From positions 310,001-374,000 of the forward strand of contig JAQGEQ010000254.1 in the NCBI GenBank assembly GCA_034620365.1: DNA of 64,000 nt, written 5' to 3'. Origin of the DNA: Pegea sp. RAD2-039 (lineage: Eukaryota > Chordata > Thaliacea > Salpida > Salpidae). Every line of letters begins with the position of its first letter. Position 1 is the stretch's first letter. This document shows positions 10,189 through 42,000 of this stretch, piece after piece. Below the pieces are notes generated by a model that saw nothing but the letters and a program-made list of their open reading frames with translations, did not search any database and was not told where the DNA came from. The position numbers and the translations under genes were made by a program.

Positions 10189-11745
10189 ATTCTCACAATT
10201 AAAATCTATTTAGCCAAAAATATAGAAAGTAAAAGATGTAACACATAGTATTTCGATATCACTCAAAGCATATAACAGTGAACAATTAGTACTAACAGTT
10301 TTATATAATTAATGTAGAACAAAATTAGAGAATAGTGTAAATGCATAAGTAAATAGTTATTGTGAATTAACAAAAAATAAGGGGATAACATGAAGAGACT
10401 TATTAAGAGCATTATAAATTACTTGTTAACGAAATTACTTAAATAATATTCTTAGAAAATAATTTTAAAAGAGTTGGTAGAATTAGATGCAGTAATGGAG
10501 TCAAAAAAAGGTCTCAAGCCGCGGCTACTGTATTGAAAAATCTAAAAATTTGCATAATTTTATATAGTTTCAAAATATCATAAATAATTTTCACTTTTTG
10601 AAAACTTATAACTGTTTATTTAAACGTAAACTTGTGAAAAAGCTTTACTTTAGTAGATAATCAGCTCATATAAAAGATCTTTACTGTTTGTATGCTTTTT
10701 TAAAGTTATAAAGAAAATTAGTTCTATTTATAAGTTTTTAACTGTGTATCACTTCCTAAATGAAAAAAAAACATTTTGTTATTTAGGTTAAAATATTGTG
10801 TAACTTAAAAATGATTTTAAAACTTTTTTCTTAGAAGTAACTGGGTATTACCCCAAAAAAATATTAAAATATTTTAAAATTATTTTGCTTGGAAGCTCTG
10901 GTGTTGCTTGGAAACCTACCCGAGGCTTGATTAATCTGACAATAATACTACATACTCGCCAAGTTTTCTCTCTAACGCAGCATGTTTTCCAAATAGTGAA
11001 TGCAAGTTATTTGTTTATTGTGCTTATAACATTAAAATTAAATTTCGTGTTTAAATTTTTTATTTACAGTTGGATAGTCTTGTTAAAAATTACTGTTTAT
11101 ATACTTAACATTTTGAAATAAAGTTGAAAAAGTTTCTCATCAGGTTGATAAAAATAAAAAATAATGACTAAAGCAACAAGTTTGGCAATATATTATCTTT
11201 ATATTACATACTCAATGAAATAATTAAAGTAAATTGTTTATGATTTTAAATCAATGACAAGCAACTTATTGATCTTTTAAATATTATGAAAAAAAGTTTT
11301 CAAAATTTTATTCATTGATATTTTTCACCATTTTATAGTTAATAGTTTGATTTTATAATTAGTTAATTTATTTATCATTTATCATACATTTTTAGAAATA
11401 TGTTTTTATTTATAACCCAATAAATATAAGATATTTGTATTATGTTATTTTAAACAAATTATTTAAATATTTATTATTCATTGTGTTCACATTATAAATA
11501 TAAAAATAATCATAGTTTTTATTCCAATTTCAAAATAATTTGTATTTAAGTTTCAACTGATTTGTATACTTATTTCTAAAGTATTTCTTATTTCAGTTTC
11601 TTTAATTTTTTTATTTCAAAGTTGAGTTTATAATTGATTTTCATTTTTAGATTTTTATGAAAATGAAATAAAACAATACTTTTGTGTTATAATGGTTTCT
11701 AATGTTAATTTGGTTTAATTTTATCTGAAAAATTCAACCAAAAAA
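10189..11745. other. AT-rich non-coding stretch before the dynein gene
   Basis: AT-rich intergenic DNA holding the 5' flank of the dynein gene. One small G+C island (around 10515) and one chance ORF near 10885 are present. Neither shows a recognisable product. Confidence 0.55.
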
Positions 11746-29828
<18,083 letters not shown>

Positions 29829-32800
29829 TACTGAAATGTATTCACTGTGTTTATTTTCTAAGTCTTTTATGCATTTAAAGTACAATCCATTAATGTGAGT
29901 ATTTTATAGAATATATTTATGTAATTCTCACATTTCTTTTGTAGCTTGAACTTTTTAGTAAAACATTGTGAAATTGTTTTGTATAAAAGTATGAATATTA
30001 TAAAAACACTGTTAGTGCTCAAAGCATAAAAGAAATCCAATTAGTTCTTTCATACTCAATAAAACACTTAAATGTTTCTTTTATGAGCTAAATTGTTCTT
30101 ATAGTTTTCATTTTTTAATTCTTCAGCTTTCTTAAAGGAAAAAAAAATGAAAAATTAGATTATTTTTCATTAAAAAGTTATTTAAAAAATGTATGACAAC
30201 ATTAAAAGGAAAACTAAACAAAATTGTGTAGCTTATATTGAAGATCTCAAATGCATTAGATTAATTCATTTTTACGGATTTATCGTAGCCAGAAATTAAA
30301 ATTTGAAGATTAATTTAAAAAGTAGAATCACAATTTGAAAATAAACTAACAAACAGGTAAATATCAGCTTTTGTATTAAAAAAAAGCTTAATTAAGAGAA
30401 GTTGTCTTGTGACTCAGCATAAAGGTCTTATAAATACTTTTTTCTCGATTAAATGAAATGCCAGTTACGTTCAGAAGTTACTTTTAAAATAAATCAAGCA
30501 TAAAAAGAGGAGGTGTTTATACAGAAGGAACAACTTTTTCTACTTATCACAATGAAATAATCTAAAAAGCTAATTTTACTACGAAATCTTAAACTAATAC
30601 AAAGCTATTTACTTAGAATTGAAGGTATAAAAGTAGAACATTTACTTGAAAACTTAAAATTATTATTTTTAAACAAAATATTACATTTTATCAATTTGAA
30701 ATATTTAACCCAAATATGTTTCACTAAGATATTAACAATTTCAAAGTTCTCAAAAACAATTTTATAAAATCTTCTTTTACTTATTTATATTATAAATCAT
30801 TCTCTAAAATCTTGAAATATTTAATTGACATTTTTAGTTGTCAACAAATTATACTAAAATGGAAACCTTTTGATTTTAAATTGAATCAGTAAATTAAAAT
30901 ATCTTTTGATCTTTTATTTAGTAAGTATTTTTACGGCTTATAACCATCAATACAACCTATAAACTTTAAAAAATATCCTCTTTTATAATGCAAGAAAAGT
31001 ATTTAGAATATTTTTATTATAATATTTACACCATTTTCAATAACTACATGAAAATAAATCTTTTCAATTTTTACTAAGTACAAATTATTTTATCTTAAAA
31101 ATATATTTTTTTAGATATGGATGCCAGAAAGATAACTTTTATTATACTTTGTAAGAATATTGTTTCAAAAAAGAAAGATTAACAACTAAAGGCAGTGAAA
31201 AAGGGGATATATAAAATTTGATTTCAGTTATATTAAAATTTTAGATCTTATTTTTTACATGAATAATGTTTCTGTATGCTTTTTGATGTAATATTTTTGA
31301 ATGGAAAAAGAATTTTCACAAATCCTTTTGTTTATTCTTTTAAGTCAATTTTATTCGCATTGACTTATCTTTCAAGTCCTAAATTAAAATTAACAAAAAC
31401 TTCTTTAAAATCAAATTCGTTTTGCGTGTGTAAGATGAGATAGAATTTTTCCATTTGCAACTTTTCATCACAGAATTTGACAAATCAATTGTCAAACATG
31501 CTTAAAAAAGTAATTTCATAAAGATATAACTTTCTTAAATAGATATAGATCAATTTGTTTGATACTTAATTAAATTTCTTAGCATAGTTAAACTTCAATG
31601 ACCCATTAAGTGAAATATGTAACTTGTTTTTATGTAAGCTGTATATACCATCATTAACTGGCCAAAAAAACGTTTCGTAATTACACAATAATTTGGCAAT
31701 TGTAAAAGTTTTATAGAGTAATTATTTATTTTGGGATTTATTTCTATATTCATTGGACTGGAAAAATATTTAAAAAATTAGAGAATGTTCAATTTACTAA
31801 AAAATGTATATGACTTTGTATTTTATTGAGCTACCTTTTAAACCTTTCTCTATAAAACTTCTTAGATATTTTTCATACAAGTACATGAAATTATCTTAAA
31901 AGAATTTGAAGACTTTTTTTGAAATCTCAAAACTTTGATCTTGAAGGAAATATGTTATGAATGAATAAAATTACAAAAAGTTATTGAACCGTAGCTTCTA
32001 ACAAAAGACAAATTTGCTTTTCAAATGTTAACTTTTAAAAGGAACTATAAATATTTTCCAGAATTTTTTTGTTTAAATTCATTTATGTATAATTGTCCCC
32101 ATTGTTGCGGCCCTTGATTATGAATGTAGAAGACTTTTTTGATCGAACACATTTATAAATAGTAAAAGTTGTGAAATAGCTTCTGCCTTGATTCAATTTT
32201 TGGGGTGTAACTTTATATTTTTTTATTATAAAATTATCTGAAGTATTTTTGTTATAGAAAATGTGGTTCAGATAAATTCATAGCATCATGTCAAAAATAG
32301 GGTTTTTTAGGGGAGGAAATTGTTCTATAATCATCTTCACCAATAAACTCTATTCTCAGGGATTAGTAAACATGTTTAGGTTTCTTTGTGGCTGTAAGCC
32401 AACTCAACATGTCAGATAAAGAAGCAAAATTGATATAAAACTTGCAAATGCAGTTTCAGTTGGATTTGACACGTCTTTGAGCTGAAAGAATGATTTCAAT
32501 GACTTTAATAAAGTTTTATCTTCATCCTAAGATCATTTGGAAGTCATAGCTTGGGATTTATGGTTGTAGCCATTGGTTGATTATTAAAGAGAAACTTTTT
32601 TAAAGCTTTTGTCAAAACTCCTCATCTATTTTAGGAAATTATTCCAAAATTAATTGAAGCCTAAAATAAACTATTCAACATTACGAAAACATTTGAAATA
32701 AACTTTTCAAAATTCAAACGTTAAAGTGTTTCATCACATCTAAATGATATATCGACGAAAATTCTCTTTTTAAAAGAAATACTAAATATTAAAACACTCA

Positions 32801-35800
32801 AAAATTAAAAGATGACCTTATAAAATGAGAGAAAATTACTTTTTTGTGGATAGTCAATAGAAAATCTATGGTTTTTATTAAGGTCACAGATCTTTGTAAA
32901 ACTAGCCGAATAACACGAAACAGTTTAATTATTTGAATATTAGCAAATGTGAAATATAAAAGAATATTTTTCAAATATCTAATTTTCAAAGTTGTTAGTT
33001 TAATCAAATTAAAAATAAACACTAACCTAAAAACAGGAATTTATACTATTCAAAAGATGTTTTTTTAACATAAGAAAACAGTGTTTTTTTTTAAATGTCA
33101 TTATACCAGTTTGTTATTTTGTGAAAAAAGTAGTTTAATTAAATACTGAACAATGAAATTAAAAAAGAAATATTTTACACTGACTTTTGATACAGTTTAG
33201 TTTGAGTACTTTTTAGTTGAACAAAAAATAGAAAATTCATTTTAACAAACTACAAGTTTCTTGCTAACCTAGAATGTTTTAGTTTTACAAATCACAAATG
33301 AATTCAGATTTTTTATTTATGTAGTTAAAAACCGTTTACATTTAAAGTCATCAAGATTTTTCAAAATATACGAAGTGAAAAATGGCCAGCTATCTATCAA
33401 TTTTCTTTACATGCTTCATTTGGTTTTATTATAAAGTAATTAAAACAAATTCTGGAAGAAAAAAACAGTTTGAATAAAAATAGTGGCAGCTGTTCTAATC
33501 TCACTAAAATATATGAAGTTGACTTTTATAAACTATAAATTCTCTTTATAAAATAAATCAGTTATCATAAGATTTATCTCTTCAGTATTTGCTTCAGTCA
33601 TTTTAATCCTAATTACTTATTGGCTGATTGTGAAATAAGCTTATTTATGAAAATAATTGTTCTTGTTGTGAAAATATTGTTATTTACTCAGAAGCTTTGG
33701 TACTACAGTTTGACCTTTAAAGCTGTTTGAATGAAAAATAAATAGATGCAGGTATTGTATGGTATCTTTATGATGGTAAATTTTCTACTGCCATTTAAAT
33801 CGTATTCAATTGCCAATTTGATATTATCAAGATTATTTGACGTTATTATCAGTTTAATTAACTTTTAATTAGAATAATTTTGTTAAAATATTAAATAAAA
33901 ATACAATTTATTTAAAAGTTGCTTTTGATGTACATTTGAAAGAAAGTTAAATAGAAAAGGATTATGTAGATATGCTTTAATACAAAAAAGTATTTCTTAA
34001 TCCTAAATAGTATCATTATTTAATTAAAATATTTCAAATTTGAATAAATCTCACCACGTCAGTTAGCTTGATTCTATTGTTATTTAAATGTTAAAACTTT
34101 GGAAAATCTTCAAGGCATACTTTATGGTTGATCTATCTTTTGTTGGATTACTTTCTCACAACTGTAAAACATTGTTTAAAACCTAACCCTAGAGGTTAGA
34201 CATGCAAAAAATATGTTGTTTTGTTCATTATTAGCTATTCAAAGAAAATAGAACCAACGCTATACAAGATTATTTATAAGGTTTAGATAATTTCCTTAAA
34301 TATGGAGCTCAGAAGCAAATCTCTTAATTTCAAAGCCCCTTAATTTCAAATAATAAATTTTGAATTGAATTCCGATTTTAATTTTTTATGTTTATCAAAC
34401 TTTATATTTAGTTTTTTATTTGTCACCTAATATAGAGTGAAACGATATCAAGTATTTTCGAAACAAAAGAATCAAACTTCAGCCAATGCCTCTCACTGAG
34501 GACTTGTTTCAAATTTTAAATAAAATTAAAAAAACAAAATCCTACAATAAAGAACTTGTTTAAGATTATTAAAAATTCTAATTAAAAAAATTCAATTTGT
34601 AGAAAGTTTGGCTACAAAGTAGCAGAGATAATAAACATATTCAATTTGAGTGAGTATTTGAACAACTTTATTGCCAATAAATCATTAGAAAATCATCCGT
34701 AATGTCTCTTGAACTTCCTCACTTATTTAAGCTCTATTTTCTAGTACCTGAACCGGAACGTTACAAAAAAGAGTCAATTGAAGACCGTGACAGCCACTGA
34801 AGCAAACAGAAATATTTGCTGAAGCACAATCTTAGCTATTATGATATTTGAGCTAAGTATAGCAGACACTGAGATAGCTCCTAGTTAGTGAGCTTTCTGT
34901 ACTGATATACGAAGGATTTATATTTGATAAGAAACTTGTAAGAGTATAAGGTTTATAAGGTTTATATAAAAAACTTCTTTAAGTTTATATTTTGATATAA
35001 AAGACAATATTTCCTAAAGTTAACTTTATAAAAGCATTAGGACTTACTTGAAAGATTACTTTTAAGATAATTCGAAATTTGATGAATGATACTTTAATAA
35101 GATTAAAAGCATAAAAAGAAATTGTAAGAATTTTTTTAGGGATCATAAGTTTGTTTATGCTTGTTGTTTATATGAAGTTTGTTGATATAAGTTTATTTAC
35201 TTTCTTAGAAGTTGAATGGCGTAGAAAAATTTTAATGAAGATTTAAAAATAAGAAACATGTTTACAAAATGAGTGTTGAATTAATTGTAAAGTAGCGAAA
35301 TTAAGAGAGTAAGGAATGATTATAAATTATAAGAATTGAAGTGTTTGTGTCTACAGAATTTTTAGGTGTGGCCATTCAATATCTTTCGATTTGAAAATCT
35401 CTGGTAATCACTGATGTAGAACAAAGAAAAAAAGATTTAATCAAGTTTTTTTCTACATAATGGCAGTGCTTCCTGTTTGATAAAAAACAAATAGTTTTAA
35501 TTTTTTAAGGAGTATTTTTCAAACTAGCTGATTCTTTCATGAATCCTTTTGTTTTAAAAGGTTTTTGTTTACTTTCATGAGCAAAGTTATTTTTAGAATA
35601 ACAAACTAATTAATAAATGAGTTTTTCAAAAGTGATAAAGCAGAATAATGGAAATCTTTTTTCAAATTTGTTTATTAATTAGTTTCAAAAATATAAAAAT
35701 CATCGATTTTGATTATCGTTTGAAGATAGTTCCTGCTTTTAATAGATTTTGAAACAAACCTTCTTTTTGAAAAGAATATTTTCTCAAAGATTAAACTTTT

Positions 35801-36090
35801 ATCCTATATTTTAAAAACAGTAACTTTCAAAATCTTTCTGATCTTTCAAAATCATCTTCTTTTCTTTGCGTTTTTTGCTGAAATTAAACTGATTTCTTTT
35901 TGGGTTTTAAATGTTTATAAATAACTGGCTGACTAAAAATATTTTTCTAAAAGCCTATTTTTATTTATTTATTTAAGAGAAAATAAACTAATTATAATTA
36001 AATGAAACTGTAAAATTAATTTCATTATTAATTTTCAACTTATCATTTTTATTTGCTGTTTTTAAGGAAATTAAGTGTGTATCTATTAGT
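29829..36090. other. 6.3-kb AT-rich intergenic region
   Basis: This separates the dynein gene from the EGF receptor gene. It is AT-rich with many homopolymer runs. I find no convincing exon, RNA gene, transposon end or tandem array. Slightly less AT-rich patches occur near 32300-32450 and 34700-34900. It should contain the dynein 3'UTR and the promoter of the EGF receptor gene. Confidence 0.6.
30058..30063 (+). terminator. Candidate polyadenylation signal of the dynein gene
   Basis: AATAAA lies 230 bases after the stop codon. Other AT-rich matches are possible nearby. Confidence 0.45.
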
Positions 36091-39000
36091 ATGAAAACAG
36101 TTACTCTTTTTTTGTTAGTCCTGATTCCAATTTGTCATTCTGTTATTAGTCCTATTTATAATGTTTATTATGGTAAGTACCACGAAAAGAATCTATCTTA
36201 ATAAGATAAACTTATATAGGAGATTTACTTTGAATAACTTAGTATTAAACTAACTTTTTTTCAGATACACTTCCCTGTTTAACAGACGATGATGATGACC
36301 TCAGATTACCACAAGCAGTTTATTTTAACAACACTAAGGGAGATATTTTATCACCTTGTTACCCATCTAGGTATCCAAAACCCGTAGTTGCTGGCAGAAA
36401 AGTGTTTATTTTAGATACTACTGGAGTTGTTGCTGGTAAAAATTATTAAGACATTATTTATCATATCTATTATCTATAGTTATCAAAAAGACACTTGTAA
36501 TTGAATACTAAGATTTTGTTTAAGGTTATCGCCTTAGAGTTAACGACTTTAAAACTTCTTATGGGACTTCTGCACCGAATGGAATTGTTTATTTTGGTAA
36601 TGCGTCAATAGAGACCGGCACCAATCTCTATTTTGTATCTCAGTGAGTCTGAACTTCTTATTTCTTTTTTATCATTCTATTAACTATATATGAGTAGTAA
36701 AGAAAATATTACTGCTTTTGAAGTTTTTCTATGAAGTTTATACAAATTTATGTTTATAAAGAGATAAAAGTATGCATGGCGATGGAATGATCTCTAGGGA
36801 TTCTGCCTCTGTAGATGGACTTACATATGTAAAAAATGGGGTTGGAAGAAGGATACAGAATGGAGATGCAATAGATTTCGAAACAGACCCACTTTATATT
36901 ACTTATGAACAAGGGTTGCCAACAGAAGACGGAAAATTCAACTTTTCATTTGAAGCAGGTTGAACATTTGTACTATAGACGCTGTAAAAGAATTTGTTCT
37001 TCATCTTTTATGATTGCTTATTTAAAACGTTTAGATGTGAACTTTTGTGCCGCGACAACTCCATATTGTTTCAACGGGGGAGTATGTAACAGAGTAGAAA
37101 TGTTCAAATACACCTGTACATGCAAAGCCGGGTTTTTTGGTGTTAGATGTGAAAAAGGTATTAATTGGTTATTGAAAATCTAACTCTACAGCTAAATTTA
37201 ATGATCATTTTGTAACTTTTAGACATAGATGAATGTACATTAGGCACAAACAAATGTTCCGAATTTGCAACATGTACAAATACTCTTGGAAGTTACACTT
37301 GTGCTTGTAACATTGGGTTTACTGGCGATGGTAGAACTTGTACAGGTTATAAACAATTTTTTAGCTTTTAAACAGTTTTAGAGAAGTTTGAAATATAAAC
37401 TTCAAGTAACTTATCATATAAAACATCAGTATAATTATAACATTATCAAAATAAATAAAACTTTTATATCAAGCAAGATTATTAAATACGAAAATTTCAA
37501 TCACAGATATTGATGAGTGTGTCTTGAAAACTGATGATTGTTCCGATTCTGCGATATGTACAAATACTATTGGAGGTTTTATTTGCACTTGTAAGGCAGG
37601 ATTTTCTGGTGATGGAAAAACTTGTACAGGTAACCGTTTTAACTTTTTTATGTTTTTAGCATGGCTCTTAGAAAATATTGCTGTTCCTAAAATACTAAGC
37701 GCATAAAGAAACTATTAAGCAATAAATGTGATCAAGCTATGCTGTTATAAGTTAAGAACAGTTATAACACCAAATTATAGGTTTAAAATGAGTTAATCGT
37801 GTTAATTATGTGAATAATTAGAAGGTATATTAGGTCGTCTAAAACACACAGCTATTGTAGCTACACAAAGTTAAAAAAAATACTTTGACCTTTTTTAGCT
37901 TACTTACAAAATACTAAGAATTAAGAAGTAAAAAATCTGAAAATTTTAGATCATGCCTAAAAAGTAGATTAGAATAGTTTAATAAAGCATATTCAGTTTA
38001 TTTGATATAATATTATATTTAGCAATGATATATTCAGATTATTATAAATATATTTTCAATATTGAATTAACAATTATTTCCATAAAAAGTAAAGGTTTCT
38101 AAATTTTCAATAACAGCTTTTATACATGAAGTATAAAAAAATTGAATTTTTTAACTACTAAAGTTGTTTTCCTCTCATTAAACTTGATTTATCATTTAAG
38201 AACCAAGTGGTAAATATGGTATTGGTTATTTAAATAAAGTTCAAACAACAAAATTAGTAATAAGCTCGAAAGCTGTGTGATTTTGTATAATAAAATTTCA
38301 AGAACTTTAAATAAAATTCCAAAATAATTTTTAATAGCCTTCGCGTGGCTCTAGGAATACATTTTTGAACACAATCATTATTAATCATCATTAGCATAAG
38401 TTTCAATTTTTTTCTAAATACCAAAATCAAAAAATAATTTTAAGATTTTTCAACAAAAGTTTTAAAAAACAATATTAAAACCTAAATCTTCATTAAACCT
38501 AGAGATAGATTTAATGTAAATATGTAAAATCAAGTTTAGAATGTAGATGTCGACAGATATATTTTACATGTTGTTGGCTGTATCTAAAGTACATACCATC
38601 TCATACAGATTAAGTTATATATTCAAAAACTATTTAGGAAAAATATACTTTTTATTTAAATAAAAATATCTTTAAAGTATTTTGTTATTGATTTAGTAAA
38701 TAAAATGATTCTTATGAAATATTTCATGTAAATCTAACTTTATAACTAAATTTAATGAGCATTTTGTAACTTTTAGATATTGATGAATGTGCCTTGAAAA
38801 CTGACGATTGTTCCGCATTTGCAACATGTACAAATACTATTGGAAGTTACACTTGTGCTTGTAAGATTGGATTTACTGGCGATGGTAGAACTTGTACAGG
38901 TCATAAACAATTTTTTAGCTTTTAATAACTTTTAAAAAAGTTTGACGCGTAAAACGTCAGATAGCAAATCAAAAAGCATCAGTATAAATTATAACATTAT

Positions 39001-42000
39001 AAAAATAAATAAATCTTTTGTATCAGGCAAGATTATTAAATACGAAAATTTAATTACAGATATTGATGAGTGTGTCTTGAAAACTGACGATTGTTCCGCA
39101 TTTGCAACATGTACAAATACTATTGGAAGTTACACTTGTGCTTGTAAGATTGGATTTACTGGCGATGGAAAAACTTGTACAGGTAACCGTTTTGAAATTT
39201 AAGTGTAGAATACTCGAAGGTGAATTTTACAACAAAATAGTAAACAAAGTCATTCCTATGAAATATTTAAAAACGAATCTATGTTTATCACCGCATTTAA
39301 TGATAATTTTGTAACTTTTAGACATAGATGAATGCGCATCAGGCACAAGCAATTGTTCCGAAGTTGCAACATGTACAAATACTCTTGGATCTTATACTTG
39401 TGTCTGCGATGCTGGATTTGCTGGAGATGGGAAAACTTGTACAGGTTATAAAGATGTTTTTTTGGTTTTTAAACAGTCTTAATAAAGTTTGAAATGTAAA
39501 AGCTGCGATTGTTCAATAAGAATTGAGATGAAAAATCATAACAACTTACAAATCAACCTTATGGAAAATTTTGGTATGAGTAAAGATATTAATTACGAAA
39601 TTTCAATCACAGATATTGATGAATGTGTCTTGAAAACTGATGATTGTTCTGAGTTTGCTATATGTACAAATAATATTGGAAGTTATACTTGTGCTTGTAA
39701 AGTAGGATTCCTTGGTGATGGAAAGATTTGTACAGGTAACCGTTTTATTTTTTTTTATTTTCATTTAAGATCCTAAAATCCAAATTTCCTATTTTCAGCA
39801 GTTTTAGCGTCATTACTAAAAACTGTTTATACTAGACATAAAAAAGTTTATCGTTTTCGATTAGGTTATATAAAGTAGATAGGCATGATTTGAGTAAAAG
39901 AAATTTAATTTATTCGATACTATAACCTATAATTAATAAGATATTGAATGCTTGTGGAATGTTTTTAGATTGCCAATTTTATAAATGTTTTTTATATTAT
40001 TGTTAGATTTAAAAATTCTTATTAACAGCTAATATTCTTAAATCGGATAAACCTTCTTTTAAAAAAAATAACTAAATTTGCGAACAAATCTAATTCTAAT
40101 TAATCTATTTAAAAATAAAAGAAGATAAGTATGAATTGCAATCACAGATATTGATGAATGTGGCTTGGAAACTGATGATTGTTCCAGATTTGCAACATGT
40201 ACAAATACTATTGGAAGTTATACTTGTGCTTGTAAGATTGGGTTTAGTGGCGATGGAAAAACTTGTACAGGTAATTTATAAAAAAAAAAACTTCTATGAG
40301 AACATAGTAGAAAATATCAGATGGTTTAGACATATTAACTTAGATAATTCATTTAAAATGTTAATTTTGGCTTTAACTGAAAAAATAATTGAATAATTCT
40401 TTGAAGACATTGATGAATGTTTCTTGGAAACTGATAATTGTGCACCAACTGCAGCTTGTATAAACACCATTGGAAGTTTTTCTTGTGGCTGTTTAACTGG
40501 TTTCATTGGAGATGGAGTAAATTGCACAGGTAAACTTCGAATCATTTTCTTGTTTATGTAATTCTATCGCTATTTGAGTTTTTCTTTAGCAGCTGACTTG
40601 CGTTTATGTGGTTACATACTGTTAATATTTAAATTACAAAATTAGTAAAAATTTCATCTTAAAATAGATATTGATGAATGTGCCTTGAAAACTGACGATT
40701 GTTCCGCATTTGCAACATGTACAAATACTATTGGAAGTTACACTTGTGCTTGTAAGATTGGATTTAGTGGAGATGGAAAAACTTGTATAGGTAACCGTTT
40801 TAAAATTTTAAGTTTTAAACTGTCTTCTTTAAAAATATCTTTCATTTACATGTTAGAGTAAAAGCGTAATGAAACTATTAAAAAAGTAAACAATCCAATT
40901 TTCATTTTTTGCGTTTGATGACAGCTAAAATATAGATAAAAAAACGTTTTTTCAATGAGCATAAAGTTTTGTAAATAGTAGCTGATACAAAACTCATATT
41001 TAAACAGATATTAATGAATGTGTCTTGGAAACTGATGATTGTTCCAAATTTGCAACATGTACAAATACTGTTGGAAGTTATACTTGTGCTTGTAAGATTG
41101 GATTTACTGGCGATGGTAGAACTTGTACAGGTAGTTTATAAAAAAAAAAAACTTCTATGAGAACATAGTAGAAAATATCAGATGGTTTAGTTGTACTAAA
41201 TTAGATGATTCATTTTAAATGTTAATTTTTGCTTTAAATGAAAAATTAATTAAATAATTCTTTGAAGACATTGATGAATGTTTCTTGGAAACTGATAATT
41301 GTGCACTAACTGCAGTTTGTACAAACACCATTGGAAGTTTTTCTTGTGGCTGTTTACCTGGTTTCAGTGGAGATGGTATAAATTGCACTGGTAAAGTTCT
41401 AATCATTTTCCTGTTTATGTAATTCTATCGCTATTTGAGTTTCTCTTTAGCGGCTGATTTGCGTTTATTTGGTTACATAATGTTAATATTTAAATTACAA
41501 AATTAGTAAAAATTTAATCTTAAAATAGATATTGATGAATGTGCCTTGAAAACTGACGATTGTTCCGCATTGGCAACATGTACAAATACTATTGGAAGTT
41601 ACACTTGTGCTTGTAAGATTGGATTTAGTGGCGATGGTAGAACTTGTACAGGTTATAAACAATTTTTTAGCTTTTAAACAGTTTTAAAGAAGTTTGAAAT
41701 ATAAACTTCAAGTAACTTATCATATAAAACATCAGTATAATTATAACATTATCAAAATGAATAAAACTTTTATATCAAGCAAGATTATTAAATACGAAAA
41801 TTTCAATCACAGATATTGATGAGTGTGCCGTGAAAACTGATGATTGTTCCGATTTTGCAACATGTGTAAATACAGTTGGAAGTTATGTTTGTGTTTGTAA
41901 GATTGGATTTACTGGCGATGGAAAAACTTGTACAGGTAACCGTTTTGAAATTTAAGTGTAGAATACTCGAAGGTGAATTTTACAACAAAATAGTAAACAA

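Noticed and set aside
10885..11121. A 78-codon plus-strand ORF before the dynein gene.
   Set aside because: It lacks a good start, and its composition follows the local AT bias. It shows no domain, and hydrophobic runs are expected from T-rich DNA.
34181..34201. A telomere-like CCTAACCCT string.
   Set aside because: Only one copy is present, with no tandem continuation.
34702..34800. A 32-codon plus-strand ORF in the intergenic region with a charged C-terminus.
   Set aside because: This length is common by chance. It has no signal peptide, recognisable motif or nearby polyA pattern that would support a gene.
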